Source: Acidithiobacillus sp. (GTDB lineage: Bacteria; Pseudomonadota; Gammaproteobacteria; Acidithiobacillales; Acidithiobacillaceae). From it: a stretch of DNA of 64,000 bases. The stretch's first letter is position 1. Each line of letters opens with the position of its first letter. The translations under genes were made by a program, and so were the position numbers. Positions 33,956 to 42,760 of this stretch are shown here, piece by piece. The stretch spans positions 1,323 to 65,322 of the forward strand of contig JAPTWR010000114.1 in assembly GCA_028065135.1 (NCBI GenBank), given 5' to 3'. The notes below the pieces were generated by a model. It saw nothing but the letters and a program-made list of their open reading frames with translations, was not told the origin of the DNA and ran no database searches.

Positions 33956-36223
33956 TTACTCGCTGGATGCCTGAAACCGGATGTAAGGGCCTTCCGCATC
34001 TTTGGTTCCTGGACCACTATCGAAATGCCGGAGGATCCATTCTGGACAGGACTGGTTGCCGGACCAGGAGCGCAGATGGAACACCGCCCAGTCTGCCGGC
34101 AGAAACCAGAGTCCGGCGCTGCCTTCATTTCCTGATTTTTCAGGGGCGAATCTGCCCGTCGGACAACTGGCGGCGATACTGGTCAGGTAGGATTGCGCCG
34201 CCTTGACCTGCGCCGGCGTGATGTCGGCATGACTGACGCCAAGGCACGGGACCGCCAAGATGCCATGTTCGGACAGCACCACGACTTTGCTGGGTTTGGC
34301 GTCCCCTGGTAAATTCATGGTTTGGATCATTTTTTCCGGATTGGTGGGGTCCGGCTTGAGCATGCCTTCCTCATCCAGCATTTTGAGAATGTCGATGGGT
34401 TTGTATCCAAAGTCTTCCAGGGCCTGCGGGAACCGCAGCATGGCACTGTTACCTGCGGGGACAATAATGGCGGCGTCTCGTCTCCTGAGGGCGATGTCCA
34501 TGGCCAATGCGCGCAAAATTCTGGTGGCCGTGGTGAGGTTTTCCGGTTCCGGCGTGCTCTTGCTGGGCGTATTCGGTGGACTTCCTTCGAGTGTCGCGGG
34601 CTTTTCGGAAGAAGGCGTTCGCCCCGCCAGAAGTTCCTGTTCAGACCTGGGTTGATGAAATTCGCTCGCCTTGGGGGCGGGGGCTTGTGGGCGCGCCGCT
34701 GGCTTTTGTGATTTAGGCGCAGTGCTGGGCGAATCGCGCCCAGCAGGCGCTGCGGGGGCGGGCGCCGCAGGTGTGGAATTTTCGACATTCGTAGCCGATG
34801 AAGTGGTGCGGTTTGCTGAAAACAACCGGTTGTCGCTGGGGGGTGGAACGGGATCCAGAAGGTATTCCGCGTGGGCGATGACCAAGACTTTTTGCCCTAT
34901 CGCCGCAACGACGGCCGTGTCCGCGGACCCCATGCCATTTTCCTTATCGTTGGCGGGGGGCAGCATTTGCCATGTGTTAATACTGGAATTGTTTTCCGTG
35001 CTGGGGCGTGCCGGCACCGCAATGCCCCGGTCGATCAACATGCTGGCCACGATATTGGGATCGCGCGGGACTCCAGGTATTTCATTCTTGGCCAATCTGG
35101 CGATGATCGCTTCACCGGCACGTGGCCAGAGCAACGCCACGATCGGCGTGCCCGGAGCGAACGGACGTTCAATCCCTTCGTCCGGTGCTTTGCAGACCCA
35201 AATGACGCTGTTCTTCTCATTGGCGGTCCACAAGTTCTCGAACAGCATTTCCCTGCAGGCGTGCAGCATGTACCGCTCCAGTGGAATCCCGATATCGTTT
35301 CCGGATTCCGCGCGTTTGGACAAATCTTCTTTCACGGAAATTTGGTCGCCTGTTATCGCGTTATCCCGGACCGAGTTGGAACCGGTTTCATAATTCACCA
35401 GGGATTTGCTGAGCAGGTCGACCCAGAGCGCCCCTTCTTCCGACTCATGCATCCATGCGAGCGCAAAATGGCCCATCAGCTTGGGGAGCAGAATCGCCGA
35501 AACCGCTTCATGGCGTTCCTTGCGGTTTTTGCGCCAATGGATATGGTAGCGTTCCACCCCGTTGCTTGCGGCCCACTCCGGCAGATACTCCAGCAGCGGG
35601 TTCCAGACGGGACCGCCTTCATACGCGGCCACCGTCATATCGCTGATGGGTTTCCCCGTGTCGTGCAACAGAGCCGCGCAGAAGGTGGCGAAACGTTTGC
35701 GATCGTCATATTTTTTTCGTTCTTCGGCATCGGCTTTGTGCGCGGATTTTTTTCCGGCGTCCTTGCCATCCACCAGGCGTACCGCATTGTAGGCCGCCTC
35801 AAGCCCGTGCTGGAAGAGCCCGCCCGCCCCGCGATGGTGGTTGGTTTCGCTGGCCGGCAACAGATGGGCATGGCCGGCGTAGTTATAGATGATGGGCAGG
35901 TATAAAGACCGCCAAAGGTCCGACGTTACGCCAGTGGCGCGGTATATATCGCGGATCAGTTCGTCCTGTGAGCGCACGATCTGCTCCGCGGTGACGCAGG
36001 GCAGGCCGTTACGGAACGGCGGGTAGGTGGGGATGGTTTCGCTGGTTTGCCGCGCCCATTCCCTGGGGGTCTGGGTGCTGGTCGCGCCACCCGAGTGGGT
36101 TGTCAATGGCGCCAACAAATCGTCGGGTGTGTGATGTCCACGCGAAGATGGCTCCAGCCATTCAAGGAATCGCTGGGTGAGTCTTCGGGCGTGGGTCCTG
36201 ACGTGCGTGTAAGGTTGGCTCAT
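33956..36223 (-). CDS. traI: TraI-like relaxase with HD domain (MOBH class)
   Basis: A 755-residue relaxase that should nick oriT and start transfer. The TraI_2/HD region is clear: PIIYNYAGHAHLLPASETNHHRGAGG in part (HHRGAGGLFQHGLEAA near residue 125), AALLHDTGKPISD near 185, and HWRKNRKERHEAVSA. A Pro/Ala-rich linker (about 500-580) leads to a C-terminal domain with a winged-helix-like stretch. The frame is open to 36388, but I start at 36223 because upstream codons look like promoter DNA. It leads the traI-traD-DUF4400 operon. oriT is probably near, but was not identified. Confidence 0.9.
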   Translation of the reverse strand: MSQPYTHVRTHARRLTQRFLEWLEPSSRGHHTPDDLLAPLTTHSGGATSTQTPREWARQTSETIPTYPPFRNGLPCVTAEQIVRSQDELIRDIYRATGVTSDLWRSLYLPIIYNYAGHAHLLPASETNHHRGAGGLFQHGLEAAYNAVRLVDGKDAGKKSAHKADAEERKKYDDRKRFATFCAALLHDTGKPISDMTVAAYEGGPVWNPLLEYLPEWAASNGVERYHIHWRKNRKERHEAVSAILLPKLMGHFALAWMHESEEGALWVDLLSKSLVNYETGSNSVRDNAITGDQISVKEDLSKRAESGNDIGIPLERYMLHACREMLFENLWTANEKNSVIWVCKAPDEGIERPFAPGTPIVALLWPRAGEAIIARLAKNEIPGVPRDPNIVASMLIDRGIAVPARPSTENNSSINTWQMLPPANDKENGMGSADTAVVAAIGQKVLVIAHAEYLLDPVPPPSDNRLFSANRTTSSATNVENSTPAAPAPAAPAGRDSPSTAPKSQKPAARPQAPAPKASEFHQPRSEQELLAGRTPSSEKPATLEGSPPNTPSKSTPEPENLTTATRILRALAMDIALRRRDAAIIVPAGNSAMLRFPQALEDFGYKPIDILKMLDEEGMLKPDPTNPEKMIQTMNLPGDAKPSKVVVLSEHGILAVPCLGVSHADITPAQVKAAQSYLTSIAASCPTGRFAPEKSGNEGSAGLWFLPADWAVFHLRSWSGNQSCPEWILRHFDSGPGTKDAEGPYIRFQASSE

Positions 36224-36495
36224 GCCCGCAGTATGCCGCGTTCGTACAGCCGTATTTTTATTAAAAACCGTGACTTGTTTGCCTTTCTGACGTCCGGCCG
36301 GACTGTGCTTGTCGCTATATTGGCATGGCGGTCTGGACACACCTTGTCTTTGCCTGCCGGGTTTTAGTGAATGTCGCGCAGCAAGCAAAACGCATATTCA
36401 GAATGAACAAAAAACTCGTTTTATTGCGACTTTTTGCCCATCTCTCCGGGGATACGATTTCACCCAATACTTTCGCGTAAGCAAGGGGTGACCGG
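36224..36495. other. Divergent intergenic region between traI and parM
   Basis: This 272-bp gap holds the control region of two divergent transfer/partition operons. It includes the 12-bp palindrome GTCCGGCCGGAC at 36292-36303 and an AT-rich tract at 36400-36440. It is a good place for a parC centromere and possibly oriT, but I see no clear array of direct repeats. Confidence 0.45.
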
Positions 36496-37512
36496 ATGTT
36501 TGTTCTCGGTATGGATATTGGGTACAGCAATTTGAAACTGGCGTTTGGCGATACGGGCGAAGGGGCGCCATTTACAGTCAACTTACCAGCGCTCGCGGCT
36601 CCGGCCAGCATGGTGGCCAGCACGCTCTTCTCGGATGGCGGCGGCGACGGCAATGAAGACGGCGTGAGGGTGCTGGTGAATGGCGAGCCTTGGGTTGCCG
36701 GATTGCCCCCGTCCGCGGTGCAACGTCATTCACGAGAACTCCATGAAGGATATGTGGGGAGTCCGTCATGGACGGCGCTGGCGCATGCCGGCATGGCGCT
36801 GGCCGGAGTAAACATAATCGACCTGCTGGTTGTTGGACTCCCCGTACACCACTTCGAAGAGAAGTCCTACCGGGACCGCTTGCGGGCGCTTCTCAAGGGG
36901 TCGCATCAGGTGAGTCTCAAGCGGAATGTGGAAGTGTTACGGGTTGAGGTTGTACCGCAACCTATCGGCGCTGTTCTCGACGCCATGCAGTGGTATCCGG
37001 ATCCGGCGCAGTTGGAGGAGGAAACCATCCTGACGCTGGACCCCGGCTATTTCTCGACCGATTGGGCCATGATTCAGCCCGGCTTGCGGTACGCAAAGGA
37101 ATCGTCTGGCAGCAGCCTCAATGCCATGTCCAGACTCATTGAGACGGCGCGGACAAAAATGGCGGATGACTTTGGGATGGCGCCTTCGCAAACCCAGGTG
37201 GAGGACGCTATTCGCCAGGGTCGCAAGCATTTGCGGGTGTTCAGTGACACGGTGGACTTGGCCCCCTATCTCGAAAAAGCCGCGTTATCTGTAGCCGCGC
37301 AGTCGCTAACCGAACTACGGACGAGTATTCGCCATGTGGATCACGCCATCACTTATCTGCTGTTGTCCGGTGGCGGAGCGGCTACTTACAAGGCTGCCGC
37401 GGAGGAGGTTTTCCCGAAAAGCGAGGTGCTGATCAGCGAGGACCCGACACTTGCAAACGCGCGCGGCTTCTGGAATTTCCACATGGCGCTGGCCGAAGAG
37501 CCAGTCAAGTAA
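36496..37512 (+). CDS. parM: ParM/StbA-like actin-fold partition protein
   Basis: A 338-residue actin-fold ATPase. Phosphate-1 motif MDIGYSNLKLAFGD at the N-terminus, then LLVVGLPVHHF, phosphate-2 LTLDPGYFSTDW near 180 and the adenosine motif LLLSGGGAATYKAAAEEVF near 295 are in the right order for plasmid segregation actins (ParM/StbA, also Alp-type). Such proteins form filaments that push plasmid copies apart. It is followed after 9 bp by a small gene that fits the DNA-binding adaptor. Confidence 0.88.
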   Translation: MFVLGMDIGYSNLKLAFGDTGEGAPFTVNLPALAAPASMVASTLFSDGGGDGNEDGVRVLVNGEPWVAGLPPSAVQRHSRELHEGYVGSPSWTALAHAGMALAGVNIIDLLVVGLPVHHFEEKSYRDRLRALLKGSHQVSLKRNVEVLRVEVVPQPIGAVLDAMQWYPDPAQLEEETILTLDPGYFSTDWAMIQPGLRYAKESSGSSLNAMSRLIETARTKMADDFGMAPSQTQVEDAIRQGRKHLRVFSDTVDLAPYLEKAALSVAAQSLTELRTSIRHVDHAITYLLLSGGGAATYKAAAEEVFPKSEVLISEDPTLANARGFWNFHMALAEEPVK

Positions 37513-37521
37513 GGAGCGGGT

Positions 37522-37803
37522 ATGCGCGTTATTACCGAGATCAAGCCAGGGCACAAGGAAATTTACGAAGACATCTTCAATACCCCCTCTCGGGAACGGG
37601 CGGATAGGCTGAGGTTTTTGGCCATGCTGGGGTCGCTGGTGCTCAGGGGTCAGGTGGCATTGCACGGGGGAGCAACGCATGGGGTGCTATCGCAACCTTT
37701 GGTGGGAACCCCCGTGACACGCCCGGACCCGCATACGGCGCGTGAGGAAAAGATGCTGCGAAACCGCATGGCGAAGCGGTTAGTGGCGGGGTTGACGGAG
37801 TAA
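37522..37803 (+). CDS. ParR-like small partition partner (by context)
   Basis: A 93-residue protein, basic at the C-terminus (REEKMLRNRMAKRLVAGL), with a Leu-rich helical middle (RADRLRFLAMLGSLVLRG). ParR-type adaptors are small and placed right after parM, as here (9-bp gap, GGAGCGGGT upstream). The sequence similarity itself is weak, so the call rests on size, charge and position. Confidence 0.6.
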   Translation: MRVITEIKPGHKEIYEDIFNTPSRERADRLRFLAMLGSLVLRGQVALHGGATHGVLSQPLVGTPVTRPDPHTAREEKMLRNRMAKRLVAGLTE

Positions 37804-37945
37804 TTCATCCAAAAAAGGTTTTCGGTGTCATGACAGTGTTAATCTTTTTCTGATGTCTTTGTTGTTGTGCTTGTTGGTGTTTGTCCAGTTTGTGCGGGAA
37901 ACCATGCTCGTACATTGTGCTTTAACTTTAACATAGGGGTTTGAA

Positions 37946-38296
37946 ATGGGAAATCTGAAATACGCAGTATTTGTTGCCGCACTCCTGGTCTCCGGGTCTG
38001 TATTTGCCGGTACTGTCAAGACGTTTAATATCCAGACATCGCCAGGTGCCATCACGGAAGTGCTATTGCCTGCCGGTGTTCATGTCGAATCCGTATATGC
38101 GTCTACGGCCGATGTGCACATCAAACCGGTACGATTTGGGAAAGGGCCTTCATATCGAGGCGGGGTTGCGCTTATCCCGGCAATGGGGAGTACCAAGAAC
38201 GACATTATCGTTAATGGCGGCAATGGCGACACATACGTAGTCTGGGACCACAACAGCAAGCAAGTTCCAGCCAAAGTGGTTTACCAACTCCGCTGA
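37946..38296 (+). CDS. Small secreted hypothetical protein
   Basis: A 116-residue protein with a clean signal peptide (VFVAALLVSGSVFAG) and a short mature domain rich in beta strands (TFNIQTSPGAITEVLLPAG, KPVRFGKGPSYRGG). AGGGG precedes the ATG. A TraK/TrbG-like N-terminal repeat or a periplasmic plug is imaginable, but I do not recognise a family. It stands alone between the partition genes and a hairpin. Confidence 0.65.
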   Translation: MGNLKYAVFVAALLVSGSVFAGTVKTFNIQTSPGAITEVLLPAGVHVESVYASTADVHIKPVRFGKGPSYRGGVALIPAMGSTKNDIIVNGGNGDTYVVWDHNSKQVPAKVVYQLR

Positions 38297-38312
38297 TTGA
38301 TGCTGCTACTGA

Positions 38313-38347
38313 GGCGCGTGCTGCCACGCGTAGACCGGCAGCACGCC
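38313..38347. terminator. Hairpin downstream of the secreted-protein gene
   Basis: GTGCTGCC (38318-38325) pairs with GGCAGCAC (38337-38344), and flanking GGC/GCC extends the stem. It lies 17 bp after the stop at 38296. No strong U-run follows, so it may act as a Rho-aided or partial terminator. Confidence 0.5.
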
Positions 38348-38490
38348 TTCGCCGAGAAGACCGTTTCCAACGTACTTTTTCGTGCTTAAATTAATGTTCA
38401 TACCCCGTCGTTTTTGCTTGCAGAATTATACTCTGATCGGTGATGCCCATACTTGTACCTATCCTGATGGTGAGTTAATAGGAGATGTTT

Positions 38491-38967
38491 ATGCGTGCTG
38501 ATTTTGATTTCACCACGGAGTTGGCCGATCTGGTTTCTTTTATGTCGCGCGTAGCTATTGCCATCCGGATGCATACGCCGTATAGCGGCAAAACACGATA
38601 CGAGAGTGCTGAGGGTCATTGTAAGCACGTGCTCTGGCTTGCCGATTCTATCCATTCATTTGACAGCTTGTCCTACGCTATTGCACGCAGGAATATCGAT
38701 GCCATAGTTTTTGCGGCAGACCTTAATATTAACCGTTACCGAGTATATATGACTGTTGGCGACAAATGGGTCAGCGATCCTATGCTGACATTTAAAACAG
38801 TTGGGGATTTTCCTGGCGAACGTTGCGACGCCTGGATTCTGAGTGAAGGTATATCCTTGCTGGAACGCATTAAGACTAAAGCCGAACAAGCAAGTCATGT
38901 TCAAACATTGCCTTCAGAAATGGTTGAAATTGATGTCCCACATTGGGAGGAGATTGTCAGTGAGTAG
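38491..38967 (+). CDS. Hypothetical protein
   Basis: A 158-residue soluble acidic protein. The start at 38491 is preferred to 38485 because AGGAG lies six bases before it and the earlier ATG overlaps that site. Segments such as AIRMHTPYSGKTRYESAEGHC, IVFAADLNINRYRV and WILSEGISLLERIKTKAEQ give no family. It overlaps the HAD-like gene, whose GTG start lies in its last codons, so the two are coupled. Confidence 0.6.
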   Translation: MRADFDFTTELADLVSFMSRVAIAIRMHTPYSGKTRYESAEGHCKHVLWLADSIHSFDSLSYAIARRNIDAIVFAADLNINRYRVYMTVGDKWVSDPMLTFKTVGDFPGERCDAWILSEGISLLERIKTKAEQASHVQTLPSEMVEIDVPHWEEIVSE

Positions 38968-39577
38968 ATCATTGCAAGGCGCTGGACTAATCGCTGTACT
39001 GGACGTAGATGGCATCCTCACGGATTTCGACGCCCACTGGCGGCAGTGCGCGGAACACCTGCTGGGGCGCATCCTGCCACAAGTTAGCCGGGGCCACAGC
39101 ATGCGTGTGCGCTACGCGCTGACGCGCGAGGAATGCGACGCGGTATGGCGAGCCTACCATGCTGATGAATGGCATCGCCTGCCACTATATCCGCATACCG
39201 CCGATCTGGTGCACGCCCTGGAAGATCTGGGTTGCACAATCTGGGCGGTGACCAGCATCGATGAGCGGCATCGCGCCGCGCGGGCGGAGAGCCTTGCTGG
39301 GCTGATTCCAGCCGGCCGCATCGTGTGTGTCGGCCATGCGGCTCTAGCCGGCGCCAAGGCGGACGTGCTGCGGGATTTGGGCGCAGTTGCGTTTCTCGAC
39401 GATCACCCGGCTAATGCCAATGCCGCATTAGGCGCGGTGAGTCTGCCGGTTCTGCTGGATCGCGGGTACGAAGGGTTGGATGCCCCGGAATACGGGGTGA
39501 CGGTCATCGATGACGCGATGGATTTCCCGGTGCTGGTGGAGCAGTTGTTGAAGCGGACGGGGAGGATGGTGGCATGA
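38960..39577 (+). CDS. HAD-superfamily hydrolase
   Basis: A 205-residue HAD-like phosphatase. Motif I is AVLDVDGILTDFD (nucleophile and acid/base Asp), motif II the Thr/Ser of WAVTSIDERH, and motif IV is AVAFLDDHPANANAA. A GTG at 38960 with GGGAGGAG eight bases upstream is the likely start; the frame is open further upstream through the previous gene. The substrate is unknown; 5'-nucleotide or small phosphate esters are common. It ends in ATGGTGGCATGA, where the next gene begins (ATGA). Confidence 0.75.
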   Translation: MSRSLQGAGLIAVLDVDGILTDFDAHWRQCAEHLLGRILPQVSRGHSMRVRYALTREECDAVWRAYHADEWHRLPLYPHTADLVHALEDLGCTIWAVTSIDERHRAARAESLAGLIPAGRIVCVGHAALAGAKADVLRDLGAVAFLDDHPANANAALGAVSLPVLLDRGYEGLDAPEYGVTVIDDAMDFPVLVEQLLKRTGRMVA

Positions 39578-39645
39578 ACGAATGTGCGACAACTTTCAGG
39601 AATGGAGAGCCTGTCATGGTGATAGCCGACACAGATGTCAATCAC
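39574..39645 (+). pseudogene. Truncated gene start cut by the IscB element
   Basis: An ATG overlapping the HAD stop opens a frame (MNECATTFRNGEPVMVIADT) that runs about 24 codons into the left end of the IscB element and then ends within it. The coding look up to the hairpin suggests that a small gene was interrupted at about 39642. Confidence 0.5.
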
Positions 39646-39923
39646 TCCGGGCTGAAGCCCGGAGCTTGTGGTGGAGCGCGACTGCAAGTGCCGTTGTGAG
39701 TTCACGGCGTGATTGGACAGGGGAGTAAAGCAGGTCACGAAACTGACGCTGCCGGGTGAGATCCCAGCCTGGCGAGACAGAGGTGCAATCCCTTGCTGTG
39801 AGCGTCGTTCACAGGACCTGTTGCATCCGCTTCGCAAGAGGCGGGTGTGCCCCAGGGAAACGTACCGCACGAAAGTGCGCCAGATCATAGGCGTCTGAGG
39901 ACGGTCATTGAAGGAGATGGAAG
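39642..39923 (+). ncRNA. HEARO/omega RNA of IscB element 1
   Basis: The 282 bp upstream of iscB carry strong RNA structure and no gene: the 8-bp-stem hairpin at 39645-39664 with a TGAA loop, GCTTGTGG after it, and a series of GC-rich stems up to the ribosome site (AAGGAG at 39910). This is the position, length and start pattern of HEARO (omega) RNAs, whose 5' end holds the guide copied from the flanking DNA. The left hairpin and CTTGT are shared with element 2. Confidence 0.75.
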
Positions 39924-41363
39924 ATGTTCGTATTCGTAATGGATCAACATGGGAGGCCCGGACACCCGACGCGTCGGATGGACTGGGTGCGCAAGCAGGT
40001 GAAACACCAGCGCGGGAAGATCGTGGGCGGCGGCATTTCCGGGAAACCGGCGGTGCTGGTGCTCCGCGAACGGTCGTTTGACCGGAGCAAAACGGTGAAG
40101 CGGCGGTTTTACGTGACGCTGGATACGGGGTACAGGAATGTCGGCTATGCCGTCACCGAATTGCTGGAGGACGGCACGCTGCGGGTGTTGCTGAAGGGCA
40201 CGCTCGCGGCGCGCACCCCGGATATCCGGGGATTGATGGACGAACGAGCCATGTACCGGAATTCACGGCGGCATCACAGGCGGAAGAACGTGCAGAAAAA
40301 GGGGCAGACGGCAAAACACCGGCCGCCGCGCTACGAGAGCCGGGGCAAGCGGGATTCGGTCACCCTCAAGCACGGTGTGCAGACGCACCGGAATCTGTAT
40401 GTCCGGCTCGCGCGCCTGGCGCCCTTGCCGACCCATCAGGTGACGCAAGGCTTCGAGAGCGCGGCCTTCGATCTGCGGGCCTTGGCCCACGGCAAGCCGC
40501 GGACCGGCTCAGGCTATCAGGTCTCGCCCATCGGCAAGGCGGCCGGAGAAAAGACGCACCGCTTCGTGGTGCGCCGCGACGGCGGCTGCGTGGCTTGCAA
40601 AAGCAGGAATCGTTTGCATGATCATCATCTGCGAAAGCGGTCGAAACAGGGCTCCGACCGTGCCGGCAACCGGGTGACGCTCTGCGAAGACTGTCACGAT
40701 GACGTGCATGCCGGACTGATCGCTCTGCCCATTACGGACGGCGCGCAGTGGCGGGACACCAGCACGGTCAATGCCGTCTGCGGAAAGCTGCGGAAACAGG
40801 CGACGGATGCAGGCTTGGTGCCGGTCCCTGTCGAACAATCCGTGGCCGCCCGCCGCCGACTCGGCCTGGAGAAAACCCATGCGATGGACGCGGTGTCGGT
40901 AGCCGCCGCCATGACCGGCGCCGGCGCCATAGACCAGCGGGATACGCTGGACATGGACATGACGCAGTATCGCCGCCATCGGCGGGCGCACATTCACGCG
41001 CAGCGGGATCGGCTGTATTACCTGCCGGGTGAGAAAAAGCCCGTGGCGCACAACCGCCGCAAACGCTGCGATCAGGGCGACGTGGATTCATTGGCCGAGT
41101 TCCGCAGGAAGCACCCGCGGGACATTGGGCGTTTGAAGGTGAAAAAGGCGGTGCGGCTCTACACGCCGAACCGGGCGAAGGCGCCAGCAGTCGGCGGCGA
41201 CGTGAGAACGTGGCAAGGGAAACCGTTTGTTGTGCATGGCATCAAGAACGGCGGCGCTTATCTGCATTCCGCCGAACTCCAATCCCTGGTTGGGAAGACC
41301 TATCTACCCGTTTCCCAGGCAAAGCCCTACCTGTGTAATACCGGAATGGTGCCGCGCGCATGA
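39924..41363 (+). CDS. iscB: IscB-like RNA-guided HNH/RuvC nuclease (variant)
   Basis: A 479-residue IscB-family protein. It opens with a PLMP-like start (FVFVMDQHGRPGHPT), then RuvC-I TLDTGYRNVGYAV near residue 62, an Arg-rich bridge helix (NSRRHHRRKNVQKKG), RuvC-II FESAAFDLRAL, an HNH domain (CVACKSRNRLHDHHLRK, then GNRVTLCEDCHDDVHAG, about 220-265) and RuvC-III EKTHAMDAVSVAAAM near 320. All nuclease centres look intact. The spacing and HNH differ clearly from those of element 2, and the C-terminal domain is longer. AAGGAG lies nine bases before the ATG. Confidence 0.88.
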   Translation: MFVFVMDQHGRPGHPTRRMDWVRKQVKHQRGKIVGGGISGKPAVLVLRERSFDRSKTVKRRFYVTLDTGYRNVGYAVTELLEDGTLRVLLKGTLAARTPDIRGLMDERAMYRNSRRHHRRKNVQKKGQTAKHRPPRYESRGKRDSVTLKHGVQTHRNLYVRLARLAPLPTHQVTQGFESAAFDLRALAHGKPRTGSGYQVSPIGKAAGEKTHRFVVRRDGGCVACKSRNRLHDHHLRKRSKQGSDRAGNRVTLCEDCHDDVHAGLIALPITDGAQWRDTSTVNAVCGKLRKQATDAGLVPVPVEQSVAARRRLGLEKTHAMDAVSVAAAMTGAGAIDQRDTLDMDMTQYRRHRRAHIHAQRDRLYYLPGEKKPVAHNRRKRCDQGDVDSLAEFRRKHPRDIGRLKVKKAVRLYTPNRAKAPAVGGDVRTWQGKPFVVHGIKNGGAYLHSAELQSLVGKTYLPVSQAKPYLCNTGMVPRA

Positions 41364-41470
41364 TTTATCCACAAGATAGCACTGACACAAGGAGAGCGGG
41401 AATGGGGCGGTCTTTGACCGCCGCGCTATCCCTCCCCGGCATGAATGCCGGGGTTTCCCGCGCAAACTGG

Positions 41471-41710
41471 ATGAACAACCTTCGCCACATGCTCGGCATC
41501 GGTTCGCACACTAAAAAGCGGCAGTGGGGCTACCGCAACCGTTTTGCGCCAGGCGGCGCGGATATACAGAGCATGGAACGACTGGAGACCGCAGGCTTGG
41601 TATACAAGGGGCGGCCTTATGCAGATACCTATTTTTATCATGCCACGGAAGCGGGATGTGTGGCTGCCGGGTTGAAGCCGTATCAGATACGAAAGGCGAT
41701 GGAGCCATAG
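41471..41710 (+). CDS. Phage/plasmid-type hypothetical protein next to the IscB right end
   Basis: A 79-residue protein (MNNLRHMLGIGSHTKKRQWG...YRNRFAPGGADIQSMERLE). The pattern GYRN-F-PGG-D...L---GLV is common in small phage hypothetical proteins. The open frame continues upstream into the IscB element, so the insertion has probably replaced the native 5' end or ribosome site. Only the part after 41455 is original DNA. Function unknown. Confidence 0.55.
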   Translation: MNNLRHMLGIGSHTKKRQWGYRNRFAPGGADIQSMERLETAGLVYKGRPYADTYFYHATEAGCVAAGLKPYQIRKAMEP

Positions 41711-41723
41711 GGAGAATGGTGGC

Positions 41724-41972
41724 ATGAAGAACTGGACCCCAGAGCAAGTCGAACAACGCAACCGAATCCAGCGCGGCGAATTGGACGGGAACCCGCACAC
41801 CTGCCCGAACCGGTCCATCATGCCGCATCACGATAACGGGCGGGACATTGGCTGTCTGTTGGCCACCAAAGACGGATGGGTGTGTCCGGATTGCGGATAT
41901 ACGGAGGGTGTGCCCATCGATTCATTGCCGGAACCCCTGTCGGCAACAGATATGTTCGCTTTGGGCGCTTAA
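41724..41972 (+). CDS. Small zinc-ribbon-like protein
   Basis: An 82-residue protein with a possible zinc site (CPNRSIMPHHDNG and WVCPDCGYTEG). It begins in the same sequence context (GGAATGGTGGCATGA-like) as the gene truncated at 39574, so the small genes here may be a repeated, overlapping set. No family is recognised; phage-type small proteins of this kind are often of unknown role. Confidence 0.6.
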   Translation: MKNWTPEQVEQRNRIQRGELDGNPHTCPNRSIMPHHDNGRDIGCLLATKDGWVCPDCGYTEGVPIDSLPEPLSATDMFALGA

Positions 41973-41990
41973 CTTTTAAGGAGAGTCAGG

Positions 41991-42188
41991 GTGCAAAAGA
42001 TATACAGAGCCGGGATCGTCGTGTTGTTGGTTGTACTCGGTTTAAGCGGCTGCGGATCCTATCGAAAGACCGTTGCCGACATTACCGGCTACACCAAGGT
42101 TTGCGTAAACCATGTGGAGTATCTGCAGTTCCCGCATGGCGTGACGGTGCAGCGCAATCAGCACGGTGGGGTGGTGACATGCGGGTAA
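41991..42188 (+). CDS. Small lipoprotein (GTG start)
   Basis: A 65-residue protein starting at GTG with AAGGAG 8 bases upstream. The signal VVLLVVLGLSGC is a clear lipobox. The mature part is only about 45 residues. Function unknown. Its 3' end overlaps the next gene by 10 bp. Confidence 0.6.
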   Translation: MQKIYRAGIVVLLVVLGLSGCGSYRKTVADITGYTKVCVNHVEYLQFPHGVTVQRNQHGGVVTCG

Positions 42189-42418
42189 GCAGCAATATCG
42201 TCAGAAAAGGCCCAGTCATCGGACAATACGAAAACCGGCCCATCCACGAGTTTTTGGTGTACGACGATAACCAGATCATCCGGTTTTCCCATGTCGCCCC
42301 AGTGGAGCGCGATGGCACCATCAATCTATTGCGGCTGTCTGATGGAGAAGTCGTGGTGAGTCCAGGACTGGTGTATCGCATGGATACCCGTTCTGAACCG
42401 GTCTGTCTGGAGGCATAG
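42179..42418 (+). CDS. Hypothetical protein
   Basis: A 79-residue protein (MRVSSNIVRKGPVIGQYENR) with alternating strands; no family is recognised. It overlaps the lipoprotein gene before it, and its stop is directly followed by the next ATG. The compact packing suggests one transcript for this run of small genes. Confidence 0.6.
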   Translation: MRVSSNIVRKGPVIGQYENRPIHEFLVYDDNQIIRFSHVAPVERDGTINLLRLSDGEVVVSPGLVYRMDTRSEPVCLEA

Positions 42419-42760
42419 ATGGCCCGCCTGACGCTTACCGACTCTCTCCCGTCGGCCGTCCGCTTTGCTCTGCGAATGGTACTGGTTGGCGCGATAATCA
42501 CGTCGCTGGCTGGTTGCGGGACCTATTCTACCAGTAACCCCTATCCAAACTCGTCCTTGTGCTGGTTCAAGTTCCATCCTCGATCCGACCACCAGGAATT
42601 GACGTGGTGCGACGTGAAGCACTCTGGCAGGCGTGAGGGGTGGACTACATGGGCATCCTGCCAAAACGCTCGCCGTGGATGGTATGCGCGGCATTTTGTG
42701 ACGGGATTCAATCCGTTCGGTAAATCTGGAGTGTGTAATGGCCCGCATCACGCTGAATGA
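42419..42760 (+). CDS. Lipoprotein with a duplicated N-terminal extension
   Basis: A 113-residue frame whose internal signal (MVLVGAIITSLAGC) suggests a lipoprotein beginning at 42476. The first 19 codons (MARLTLTDSLPSAVRFAL) resemble the start of the gene at 42738 (MARITLNDLSPAVRDQV), which points to a local duplication or chimera. The mature part has Cys and Trp pairs (LCWFKFHP, LTWCDVKHS). If 42419 is the true start, the signal is unusually far from the N-terminus. Confidence 0.5.
   Translation: MARLTLTDSLPSAVRFALRMVLVGAIITSLAGCGTYSTSNPYPNSSLCWFKFHPRSDHQELTWCDVKHSGRREGWTTWASCQNARRGWYARHFVTGFNPFGKSGVCNGPHHAE

Larger units (their letters stand above)
39642..41455 (+). mobile_element. IscB-type IS200/IS605-like element 1
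   Basis: The element comprises a left-end hairpin CTCCGGGC-TGAA-GCCCGGAG (39645-39664), a HEARO-type RNA region, iscB and a right-end hairpin CCCCGGC-ATGAAT-GCCGGGG (41434-41453). No TnpA is present, so movement would need one in trans. The ends are estimated from the hairpins and from comparison with element 2. Confidence 0.75.
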
